64,000 nt of DNA from positions 1-64,000 of the forward strand of contig CAJNOL010001145.1 of NCBI GenBank assembly GCA_905250125.1, in the 5' to 3' direction. Below, one piece after another: positions 38,885 through 52,118 of this stretch. The stretch comes from Rotaria sordida (Eukaryota > Rotifera > Eurotatoria > Philodinida > Philodinidae). A program made the position numbers and the translations under genes. The notes below the pieces were generated by a model. It had not been told where the DNA came from. It saw nothing but the letters and a program-made list of their open reading frames with translations, and searched no databases. Positions within the stretch are counted from its first letter, which is position 1; every line of letters begins with the position of its first letter.

Positions 38885-40444
38885 ATTTGTTTCTTTTAAT
38901 GCCTTGCTCAATAAACAGATTCTGATTGCCGTTCACCACTTCCAACCTCTGTCGGCTCATTATCGCGCACGCGAGCGGCCAGAAAAACCCTTGTGAGCCT
39001 GAAATGAGTAGACGGAGAGCAGATCACATTGAATTGCTAAGGTAATGAATGTAGATATGACGTACAATAGCGACGAGAGGGAGCTAAGAACATTGCGGCC
39101 TTCCCGAATAGTACACTACTGTCACCACATCAGGCACGTTGAGTCTCTCTGGATTAGATTACGAAGCCACTTGACGGACTGTGATATAAGATGGTACTTT
39201 TCTCTACTATAGAATAACATAGCTATGAAAAAAGACAAGTTAACATGCAAAAACAACTGTTTTACTTTTTAATATATAGCGATTAATATATGAATAAAGA
39301 TGAAAAAAACATTACTCCATCCAGAGTAGAACATGTTTACGTTATCTTAAAACTGTCTTGAGAAGTTCTATTAGCTACTAGGACTTCTCAATTAGGAAAA
39401 ACAACTAAATTTAGTTTACACTATTATATATCGGTAGATTTGTTGAGTAAAACAAAATATAGACAGGCAAAAACATTTTTCTTTTTCAAATATCTTTTTT
39501 ATACGAAAAAATACATACTACTCTGAATGTTTAATGTTTATATCAATTTTAACTCTTGAATTAGAAATATATCCATATAATAAACTATGATCATATTTGA
39601 AATCGTTTAAGATACATAATAAGTATTCGAAGTGGGGGTGTGAGTGTGAGTTTTCTCTTCATCCACATTCACATATCTTTTCTCGTCGAAATCAAGCGAA
39701 TCATTGGTCGAAATTGTTTGATTCATGAAGAAAACTGTTTCATAATCAAGTTGTTGTTTTTAAAAAGACGATTGATAATTCTCACTATGTAGTTAAAACT
39801 CTGATTCAATTGTATTCAAATACATTTAAGTTGATTCGATTTGTTTTTCTTATCATTAATTTTAATCCAAAAATAATACGAAGAGTATCCTTTGTTATTG
39901 TTCATGTTTACATAAAATTAAAAAAAGATCAAGACCAACGAACAATCGTTTTTATGTTTTTTTTCAGTTCTCAGATTACAAACAATTGACAACATGAAAA
40001 GATAAAAGTGCAATATGATGTTCTTGAATTGTTCAGCGATTATCCACGTAAAAAAGAATTAAACAAAAGATCTTTAAATAGTATATATATATGTTTTTCT
40101 TTTTATTAGTGCTTTTATTTCTTTAAACTCTACTGGAGTATACTAACAAGAACTGAATTTGAGTTAGAATATCTAATCAAGTTGTCTTATCGATTACCAT
40201 ATGAATTGTATAGATTCCGGAAAGGTATTTAGACATAAATTTAGTATACAAATTAAAATAGTAATTCATTTGATGATGATTTGTTCCATGATACTGAAAA
40301 ATGTAGAAAAAAACTATATAATAAACTTCTTCAGCTGTTAGATATGCTAAATAACAATGTAAATAAATAAATGAATCCAAATTTTAATTGATCATAACGT
40401 CAACGTTTATCATCTAATATCTAGTCTTTAATTGCCACATATTA
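38885..40444. other. intergenic with GC-rich island
   Basis: About 38930-39180 is markedly less AT-rich than its surroundings (for example TATCGCGCACGCGAGCGGCC) and has no open frame, tRNA-like fold or family I know. At 39634-39690 lies a copy of the GT-rich repeat seen at 15.85 kb. The rest is plain AT-rich sequence. Confidence 0.45.
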
Positions 40445-40690
40445 TCACCTCAATGATGTTGATAAAGATTGCCGACAATTACATCTTAGATTTTCTGCTT
40501 TTTTTACTTCTAATACCTTACCGTCGATATTATGTGGTTTATCTTGTATAATTCTATCAACATCTTCATCAGTAAATGCTGCAAATGTATAATCAAAATG
40601 TATTATTATTCTTATGTTTTTATCTAGTACATGATAAAACTGTCTCATATTTATTAAAACTACTTGATAAACCACTTTCCCGTTCATGGT
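40445..40690 (-). pseudogene. RNA-recognition-motif fragment (hnRNP A/B or Musashi-like)
   Basis: The minus-strand frame reads GKVVYQVVLIN, then FDYTFAAFTDEDVDRIIQDK and PHNIDGKVLEVKKAE. This is the second half of an hnRNP-type RRM: the RNP1-like strand before FTDED is degraded, while the VDRIIQDKPHNIDGKVLEVKKA end is nearly textbook. The RNP1 consensus (GFGFV) is replaced by unrelated residues and no flanking exon supplies the first RRM half. A decayed gene fragment is most likely; a real exon with unusual sequence is possible. Confidence 0.5.
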
Positions 40691-43600
40691 TAAATAATAT
40701 CACGAAGAAAAATATGTTTAATAGATTTTTGTAATTTACAGGATGGTGAACAATATTGATATGTTTAGAAAATTGTAGAAATTTAGTAGCTTTGTACTAA
40801 AATGTGTTGTTAAAAATAATGAAATAACTTCTGAATTAAATCATTTGCTGGTAGAATGACATGAGAACTAATACAGTATATGTCATAATCTTGATTCTAT
40901 ATGATATTTCATTGATATCTTTGAATAAGATAACAATAATTATACTTTTCAATGTCTAAATGAAATCAATATTTTTTGTTTAAAACTTTTGATTTATAGT
41001 TTAATTGAAAGTTTGAAAGAAAGAAATTATTTAATTGTTTTTAAACTTCATATTGTAGTTTTGAAATTCATTTTGTTATTAAATTATTAGATGAAATATT
41101 TTCTTGAAAATGTTCACGATATTCACTTGGTTTACATATTACAAGCAAATCATTCGATAGTTTTATTTCAATGATCTAACAAATTAATAGTAACTTAAAT
41201 TAAAATCATTGAAAGTCTTTCACAAGAAGAAATTACACTTAAAAAAAAGTCAAAATTGAGTTTTTTGTTCCAGGAAAATATGTCAAACTCTCCTCTTTAC
41301 AACTATATATAGAGACAAAATCATTTGTTATCGATGTGACGTAGGAAAATTAAAATTTGTGTATCTCGAGATGATGAACTTTCCTAGAGCTATTCTTTTT
41401 ATATTACATGTATGTTAAATTACTCTAGATATCCTAAAAAAATCAGCGCTAGAGATCTTTGTCAAGAGTAGATATAAGTAAAAAAAAAAGATCCGACACT
41501 TAAAACGACATTGACTTTCACTTTATGGAATTGAATTTTAAAAAACTCCGAATTAAGTCAGCATTTTTGAAAAATAAACGTTACATTGTGTAGAAAACTT
41601 CTAAAACTACAAAATTTCTATCTTAAATTTTTCTTGAGCATGTCTAGATTGTTCAAAAAAAACTGATTTACTTTTTTGTTAACGACCTAACGGGGTACGA
41701 ATTTAAAAACGAAAAAAACTCTTATAAGCGAATGAAAAGTTCAAAATCAATTCCAAACGGTACAAATTCTTCTTCAGAATCTTTAAATGAAGTTTCAAAA
41801 CAAAAAATTTTGTTTCAAGATTTAATAGAGTCTCTAGAAAATCGATTTTTTATTGTCCAGTCTTGCTGAAAATTCCATCATAAATGCGGTTAATGATGTA
41901 GAGTCTATCCTAAAGTTTTTGGATTCTTTGCTCCTATGGTTAGAGAAATATTCGCTAATTACTTTTTATTTAATAATGAGAAAAGATTTTAAATCCTCAT
42001 AGGTTGATTTTTCGAGAAATTTTCGCAAGTTTTTAAAATATTTGAGTTTGAGAAAGACTTTCCTTTTGTCAACATTGAATAAAACACTTTCATATTAATT
42101 ATTAAGCAGATATTAATAATTAAGATAAATGTTATATGTTTATCAAAACTGGACTTATAATGAAAGGAGTATTTGAGAAAATCGGCTTATTATTAATTTT
42201 GGAAAAAAAGTTTTTCAAAGAGAGAAAATGAATACTATCCATTCGCTGTAGACTTTGATAATCGATTTTATCTATTACATGCTTCATAAAACAAGTTTGC
42301 TTGTTTATATTGTGAATAAGTTGTTTTGCAAATATTTTTTCTGAATTTGAATAGAAAAGCTAATATTTGAACTTATTTACTATTTTTCTCAACATTTAAT
42401 TTTTAATCCAAAAACGAATGCAGTTTCTCGCAGACGATTTAAAATCTAAGGAGTATATTTTCTTTGTTTCCTCAACTAAAAAAAATAAGATTTCATATCA
42501 TAGGAAACACCCCTTAGAGGCTTATATTAAATCGTGTTAATCTTAATTTGCAACCGCAACGAGTTCGGTGGTTATCTGGATGATAGAGCCTTAGGGATTC
42601 TTCTATAACTCATAAATGGAATATCAATCAGCTAGAACTCCAACATAATCTCATAGTATATGATCAGACATGGGATTTACTTCTTTTCTATTTACTTGGA
42701 TAGTGAAATAGAACATTCAACAGATATTGATATTCGACTTTGTATCTGTCAAAATAAACAAAATTTTAGATTATAATAGAAGAAGAAAACAATTTCCAAT
42801 TATACACTTTTTAAACTCAATTGAAAAATCCATGAAATAATATTATACAAATTATTAAATGATATTTTTTTTTATCATATCAATATTATCAGTTTAAGAT
42901 ACATTGTCTATCATTTAATAGTTTTTGTAACTATATATTCATTCTTGTCATGATTATAATAAGAAGAATTAATGTCCTACAATATATCTATCCTATCAGT
43001 CATCTATGTTAGAACTCTGAGTCTCAAAAAAACATATTTTTTTATATTTCTCATAATTTAAATTTGACTATTACACTATTATTCTAAAGTAAATTTTGAA
43101 GATCTGTTTTTAAAGTGGGTCTATATTATTAGTATTGCAGTGCCACAATTCATTTTTGTATACATTTTCGTTCGTCAACATAGACATATATATATAGAGA
43201 GAGAGAGAGAAAGAGAGAGAAACGATGACAAGTTCTATATACACACATACTAGACTATCATCATGCAAAGCAACACTTTTGAATATTGTGTTGTAATAAT
43301 AATAATAATACAAATCTTATATTTGCACAATCATGTATAATTCTTGTTGTACATTGATCGGAAGTGTATGTCATAGTGATAAAAGGCAAATGAATGATAC
43401 ATATGTTATGAGGTTTCTTTTTTTTCTTATTCGAACCCTTATATAACATCATGTAATAATATGATTAAATGCAAGATAATTTTATCACTATAGAAAACAA
43501 TAAGAAAAAAAAAAAAAAACAAACACTTGGAACTATTTTCTCTCATTTTATACTTTTTACATTTTTTCTTTATTTAATCATGTAACCAAAGATAAGTGTA

Positions 43601-45662
43601 TGAAAAAATGTTCTCTATCTTTAACATATTCTATATATATATATATATGCACGGAACTAACTCTATTAAAACAAAACTCTTTTCATCATCAAACATCAGT
43701 ACTAACAAGCAATCCAATATGCTTACTATATATAAGGCTCGTGTAGACTACTCACATCATCAAACTAACATCGATCAGGTACCATTGTTTGAAGAGAAAA
43801 AAAGAAAAACTCGTTTTCATATAGCACACGTTTTCTTTTTTCCTTCTGCTACTTATTACCGGTACTTCTCTTATTCATCCTTTTTTTTTATCGCGACGGA
43901 GGTGTACTACTACTTGCGTATGAGACGAGAAGAAAAAGAATATTTTCTATTTATTAACTATTAAAACTCTTTGAAGTTTGTTTGTTCTGTTTACATTTTT
44001 GAGATTACATGCTTTATTTTTCTTTCTTCTGACTATAATATTTTTATCATAAAATAAAATTAGAATAATCATGTTGAGTAGTAAGATAACAATAAAATTG
44101 ATAAATTTAATAAATCATTTATTGTAATAATAGATACATGAAGAAAAAAAAGAATATAAACTTGAGAAATGTACATAATAAATGATGTAAGAATTACATC
44201 AAGTTCCCTTTTTTTTTCTTCTTTTGTCATCGTCTTCTTCGTTTTCACTGTACATCAGACTCTTGTCTTTATGCAAGCTTATCACGTCACTACCACTTAT
44301 TGTTTTCTACGAACACTTGACGTATGAGAGCAAGTATATGAGTAAGAGAAAAAGTGAATTGGATAGAATTTGTCATGCTCTTAACTGTCGTCAGTCGACT
44401 TTTTTTCTTCTTTTTTTTTTCTAGGTGAGAAATGAAAAAAAGAACTGATATAGAAAACAAAAAGAAATATATTATTTAAAAAATTTTGTATTGGTATTTT
44501 TCTTTTTTTGTTGTTTTTAAATTATAATAAAAAAAAAAAAACGAGAACGAAACTTAACAAAATCATTTTATTATCGAGAGAGAGAGAGAGAGAGAGAGGG
44601 AATATATCATAAGAAATGATTGAAAATTTCTAGTAAGAGAAAAAGAAAAAAAAAATCTCCAGAACAATACTATCTACATCAGACTTTTTCTTTTTTTTTT
44701 TTTGTTCTTTCTTTTTGAAAACGTATGTCATCGGCATGATAAATAGGCTTAGTTTAATTGGCATACATTAATACGATCGATCGTTTTGATGAATATTCGC
44801 TCGGAAATCATTTATTCTCAAAGTATTCGACAATTTAATATTGACGGAAGTTAAAAGGTAAGACTAGATTAATTAACAATAGTCTAAAAATACAAATTTA
44901 TCATTAATAATCATTTTTTAAACAATACCTACCTTGTATGTTAATTCATCTCTCCTGCTGTGTGCATTTACATTCAATTTTCTGTTTATCTCTTTTTTTC
45001 TTTCATTGACTTAAATTAAATAGTATAAAATGACGGGTGAGGGACAATGTCAAATCACACAATGTGTAAATTTCAATATCATTAAAGAGTTTATCTGTCG
45101 GTGTCATTTTTTTTTTTCTTCCATTCATTTTATTAATTGCTTTTTAAATGATGATATATCGATCATTGTATGTAATTGTATTGTTCTGTTCTTTTGTTTT
45201 CTTTTTTTTTTTTTGAGTTTCTAGACATAAATCAAGTAGGAAACTATTTCTTTTCTAAAAGAGAAAAATTTCCAGGCAATTTCTAACTGAAAGGAATAGT
45301 AATCAATGAAATCTTTATTATGTATAACTTCTGTGTATTGTACTTCAAGAAAGATCAGATATTTGAGGAGTAGTAGGAAAGAAGAAAAAACGAACGAATG
45401 ATTGTTCTGACAATTACACTAGTAACGTTAAAAATGGAAGACGAAAAGTTCAATTCAACCCTGAAGTCATGAGTGAGAGAGTTAGATAAAAATTGAATGT
45501 ATTTTATGTTCTCTTACATTTTTGTAAAGAAATCAATTGCCTTTTATTTTATTCATTGTTCTCATTGAACAATATATATATATATATAGTCTATGATGTA
45601 TATAACTATTTTAGACTTCAAAATTGTCTCTACTCAAATTAACATTAGAACATCATTAATTA
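40691..45662. other. long intergenic region with dispersed repeats
   Basis: No supported gene. About 41550-41990 is a copy of a dispersed repeat also present at 53.9-54.2 kb and, in part, at 29.4 kb. (GA)n tracts lie at 43195-43220 and 44578-44600. The remainder has poly-T runs and (TA)n tracts. Promoter elements of the large downstream gene would be expected near its right end but were not recognisable. Confidence 0.5.
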
Positions 45663-48600
45663 ATGGCAGAATCAATAAAAAATTCTGAAAATAATTTCTC
45701 TAAAATTTATTCATCATCTTCAAATCAACATTTACTTTTTGCTGAAACACTTCGTGATTGGCGTGATCCTTTATTACATGGTCATGATCCAATACCTGTA
45801 CCACTTTGTCCACGTTGTGCTGTATGTAAATGTGAATCATTAAAAGATTTTCGTAATACATCATCTAGCTCTATTCATCATTATGATCATCATCATCATC
45901 ATCATAAACATGATCCATCGTGTCCAAATTTTCGTCATCAACATGAACGAGCTAAAACACCAAGTCAACAACGTCCTATTACTAAATCTAAACGACGTGC
46001 TATTTCACATGATCCATTACTAACGGTGCTAAATACTTCATCTATAATAAAGTCAAAATCTTCTGAATATTCTCCATTAATACAAACAATTGAACGAAAA
46101 AAATCGTCATCGAAAATACCGGTAAGAATTTCAACATCAACCAATAATTATTCGCCATCACCATCACCATCATCATCATTATTATTAATTAATAAATCTC
46201 AATCATTAAATAAAAAAACAAAAATTCCACGATTAGTATTAGCTTCTAGTTTATCATCATCAACAAAAACAACTGATGATTTATATGAAATAGATAGGTA
46301 AGAAAAACAAAGAAACAAAAATATGTCTAACGAAAACATAGAAAATGATTCAATTGAAAAGGTTTCATTTTTAATCAAAAATAACAAGATGAGGAAATAT
46401 ATATATACTTTAGTAATGTAAAGCATATCATTTTCATGTAATATCTCGAAATTATTATCTTTTTCACAAGATTTAATATAAATTATTATATAAAATTTTT
46501 TTTCTTGTTTTCAATCCAATAGTTTTCCAATTCTTTTTTTTAATATTCTATTCATATTACCGACTATTCACACCTTGAGCACAGATACATAAAGAATAAA
46601 AAATTTACTATGTTAAGAAAAGCAAAAAATAGAAAATCAATTTTTCTACTAACTTACATCAATAGTAGAAAATTAGCATCATTAATAGAAACATACTTTT
46701 TTTTCAAAAAATTCTATCGACCTTGAAAAAAAGTGATATCATTTCTCCAAAATGAGATCGATGAAATGAAATATGGATTTAATTATTTTTTAATATTTGC
46801 TACACTTCGAATACTTACAGATTTAAAAATTCATAGGAAATTTTCTTCTATTTTGGAATTTTCATAACTTTGTATGTTAATATATTCTGTAAGAAATTTC
46901 AAAAGAAAAAAGAAAGACAACCAATTTTTACAAGAAACAAATTCTTCTGCATATATTTTAGTTTCTCAAAAAGCATAACACACGAAAAATTTAAGTATTA
47001 TTTTGTCTAATAGCTCTTCAAATCAAGCTATATACTTTTGATTACAAAGAAAAATTTAAACGATACCTACATAAAAAATCTATTAAAGCGTATTCCACAA
47101 TTTTATTAAGTGATTTTTCATTTCAAGGTTTTGTTTTGTCTCATTGTTCGAAAGATTCTATTTTTTTTCCTTTATGTTCTCATATTTTTAATATGTATGG
47201 GTTTATATTGAAAGATCTGAATGGTTTTTATTCATATTTTAAAATAAACAAACATTTCTTTCTATGAAATCATTACTACTAGAAATGTTCAAGATTAAGA
47301 TAGACTTTTTTTTTATAGGTCCTATGCTAGTCACTTTTTATTTGTATAGGTGTAGGAATGGCTCTTCTTTTCAACCACTGTCACACCTATCTATAAATAC
47401 TACTGCTTGATCACGTTTCTTGAATTTTGCTTTGTTTGATATGATTTATAAAATTATTCATTTCGAACTATAGAATATTTCTGTCTTATTTGAACAATAA
47501 TTATTTTTTCCTGATATCAATGTCACTTTAGTTCTATACATTTCAAATTGTTACAGGTGCCATTATTATTTAAAAAAAAAAGTCTATTGTGAGCAAACAA
47601 TCTTCTTTGTTATAATAGAAACCACTTTGACATACAAAAAAAGAAAAAAGTGTGATTTTTCAAGGATTTCTTTTTTTAGTCAATATAAGAACAGATAGAA
47701 ATAATGATCTTGTATTAAAAATCACAAGTTGTCTATGAAATGAAGAGAACATCAACAAAAAAAATCTATTCATTCGTCATGCACGATCTTTGTTTTTTTT
47801 TTNNNNNNNNNNTTGTATTTTGAAAGTCGTTTCTATTTCTACTTTACACTATTTCAAGGTGAATATTTCTTTCAACACTTGAAAATTCATCTCACCTATC
47901 ACAGACAAAAAAAAAAGAAGTAACATGCATATACAAAATAAAGAAAAAAAATTTACTTCACTTTTTTTTTTTTTATTTATTTTTAAGTTTAGTATGTAGA
48001 TAATTTTCGTAAGAGTTCGTTATTCATACTAACAAATAATTTTAATTTTTCGAATTTTTTTTTTCTTCTTTATTTCATTGAATCAAATGATAACTGATAT
48101 GAAAAAAAAAAAAAACATTTGTTATTAATCATAGAAGAACAGGTGTTAGTTTAATTGTTCAGAATTAAGAAAAAAAAAAAAATTCTGTCTTTTTTTGTTT
48201 TTTTTTAGTTTAAATGATGATGCTGATGGAACATCAGAAATTATATCTGATAATGAAAATATATCATTGAAAGAAACCAATAATATGGATGAACAACTAT
48301 TAATAAAAAAAAAGAAAAAACATAAACACAATCTATCAATACCAGATAAACGACAACGACAATCTCGTTATAAAGAAAAAGAAGGTATACGAATAGTTTC
48401 AGTGTTGTTTTTTTTTGCTGGATTTAAATTGATTCTTTTGTTTCTAATGATGATGGAAAAAGGATTATAAATGAAAAAAGAAAAAGAACAATGGGTAGAA
48501 ATTGAATGAATCTAAAACTATATTTAGTCAATGATTAAATGTAAGGCTTATGTTAGTTTATTGTGATATGCTATCAAATTTCTTCTTCTTTTCTATTTCA

Positions 48601-51600
48601 ATAGTAAGAAATCGAGGTGACATCTTTTCATTTACTCTCAATCACTGATGTTTCTTTATTTGTACATATTCTCGTGCTTTATTATTAATAATCTTTAAAG
48701 ACAACATCAACAAAAAAAAAAAAATACGAATATCATATAGACATAGTATCCTTATCAATAAAATGTGATAAAGTTAAAAAAACCGAAATTAATATAAGTA
48801 GATTGAGTTCTTTTTGTTTTTTTATAAATTATTGTCATTGATTCTCAATCATGTTTGTAGACAGTATTATTATCACGAATAATCAAAAAAATTCGAATGA
48901 TTGATTGTTCAAAATAGAAGGTATTATAGAAATGTTGATATTAGTATCAGACAAAGAATGCGAAGTCATTGCTTTTTTCTTTTTCTGTTCTTCTACAATA
49001 CATATGAAATAAATGGCATGAGTAATTATAAAATCAAACAAGTTAAATCGATATAGTTTTTTTTTTTTTTTTCAATAGAATAATCTTAAAATATCATTGA
49101 TAAATAATGATTATTATCAAACGAATCGTTTCAGAATTGACTGAATTCTTTATATGCAATGCAAAATTTATTTATAATTAGTTTTAAGAACTAAATATAC
49201 ATAAGTTTTATATTCATCTGGATAGTATATTTTTTTTTTTATGTATATGTTTCATCATCTGCACATTTACACATAGAGAATAATGAAAATTGCTTGAAAA
49301 ATGAGAAAAAAAGTAAGCAGTCAAGAAGCTTGATCATCGTATAGATGATTTTTTTTTTCATTCATAGTCATTTCCGGTCAACTGAATTCTATTCGTCAAC
49401 ATACACTAGAGTAATTTAATCGAAGTGCAATAATAATAGTAGAACAATAGTAAGGTGGAATAAGTGCATTCGATTATGTCTACCATTACTATTTGTGGGT
49501 CATTGATTACTTTTTTTTTTTATTTGTGTGCTTGAATTGATCAGGATGATCAATGAACTACAATTGAAATTCATAAGAGAATTATGATTATTCATAAAAA
49601 GTCAGTCTGACAAATATAATAAATAAAACCAATTTGATTTTTTTTACTAGTCAATAATCATGCATCTACTAGTAATGATTATGGACAGTAGAAACTGTAG
49701 ATAGAAGACTACTATGTATAATTAGTGATCATATGTGCGTGTTTGTGGTGATAAATCTCTTTCTCTTGATGGTCAAAAAAAAAACGACGAGCGAAAGAGA
49801 AAAGAATAAGAGCTACACATACGATGAACAATGATCAAGTCGTTTTCTCTTTTTTTTTTCTGATGTCATTACTTAGTAGGCGGTGTCGATAATAACCGTT
49901 TAATATTAACATTATATGTTACATCTTGAAACATACGCTTTAAATCGATCGACCCTAATACTCATTGTCTTTTTTATAATACAACGTAATATTGTCATTC
50001 AACTGCAAAAAAAAAAAAAGTAAACGATACCTATGTTTCCTTCAATTAGTACATGCGTTAATAAAACAATACTCGCTTTACGTGGTAAGTAAATTATTAA
50101 TGATTACGAATCAAATATCATAAAAATATGAAACGATTAAAATATGTACACACGATATTCTCCTCCTACCCATTAACAAAAGATCGAAGATAATATATAA
50201 ACATTTTATTTGCTAAAGGCAATTATACAATCATTTATTATGTTTAGATAGTAGTAATATCAGAATATAAGTCATCTATATCCTCAAGTAAACAATATAT
50301 GGTTTTTTTTTTCTTCGCTAGATATAACTAAAAGGTGATCTCGATTGTGTATTTGTTTTTTTTCTTTTTGGTTTATTATTCGATCTTAATAATAGAAAAG
50401 TAAGAGATATATAAAATCTATATGTATTTATTTCGATTTTCAAATACTTTTTTTTCTCCTCAATGACATTCGTATGATTGAAAAAAAAACCAATATATTA
50501 CAATACTTAATGTTATACACGAAAAAATGAGAATCATGTTGGGTAGTTATACATATTTGTTGCCTCCTTCTGTCGATCATTATATAGAATAAGATGATAG
50601 GCTATCGTTTAAGTATCTTCAATAATGTAATCAAATCGATGACAAATTTTATTCGTAGTAAAATTTCGATTTTTTTTTTTTTTCAAAGAATCAATTTACG
50701 ATAAAACATGAAATTGTTCAACTAAGTTATTTGCATTGAATCTTTTAGAATTTTTGAATTAAGGTTTGTTAGTTTTATAATTACAGCATCATTGTTTTTA
50801 AAAGCATTGAAGTTTTCTTCGCGAATTTAAAACAAAAAAAAAAAAGCTCTGCATTCTGACATACTCTTTCAAACAAAAAGAAATTTACGATGTAAAATGA
50901 AAGCCCATAGAGAATTATCGGTTGCCAACGACTTTTGTTTGTTGAATATATCCCGAAAGCATCATGTTATAGGGCTGAAAATTTTATGCGGTTTGAATGT
51001 ACTTAGATCAAGGTCGATTTTTTTGAGAGGAAGCATTCAAAACTCATATTCGTCTTCTTTTTTTTTTTTTTGCTCGAACAGAAAATGTATTATTTCAAAC
51101 TATGTATATAAATATTTTAAATACAATTGTATAATTGATTAGTCTTCTGATTAAATGATAGACTAGTAAACCGTTGAGAACTACTTTTAAAAAAATCTGT
51201 TAACATAATTTCTGTGAGACTTTACTATTCTTTTGATTAGTCCTTCAGAAGTGTAATAAATAGTTCATTATAACGAGACGTTATTGATATACGGTCTTTG
51301 AATTTATATTAATAACGTTTGTAATGGTCCTTGGTTAGCATCTGTTATGGTTTGTTATAGTTTCTAACTTCTGTCTGTCACGGTCTGTAATTGTCTCTGA
51401 TGAGCATCTATTACAGTCGGTGGGAACGAGGGGAGTCAGTCTGAATTTCTATTTCGATACTTCAACATTCTGTTTAGATCATGTTTCACAAAAGGGAATT
51501 GAATTCCTTCTAGAAGCATTATCAGAGTGTCTTCGTCTTGACTATAAGTTTGTTTGTTTTTTTGTTTTTTGATTACGTCATTATGATAGACTGCTGAAAT

Positions 51601-52074
51601 CTGTAACAAAATAATTCTATTAATTTTGAAGAAAAAACAAATATTGTGTTTTTTTTCTTCTTCTAGGTCGTCATTCAAAATCTAAATCAACATCAAGTTC
51701 TTTATCATCTTCTTCACAATCACTTTCTCCATTAAGAAAAAAATCTCATTCATCACGTCATCGTCGATCTTCAAATTCTCAAATTCTTTCATCATTATCA
51801 TCATTAAATACTTCTGAAAAACTTCAATCCAAACAATATTTTCAAATACATCCACATTCAACAGTAGTTTCTACTGATCAATCAAATCATTTATCTTCTC
51901 AAACACCATCATTATTATCATCATCATCATCATCATCAATTTATCTTATTCAAGTAGCAAATCAAACGAATTCATTTGGTTTAACAAAAACAATTCCATA
52001 TGTTTGGAAAAATACAAATATAGAAAATGAAGAAAATAAATTTTATCCAAATTTTTCAATTGAACAAATTCCAC

Positions 52075-52118
<44 letters not shown>

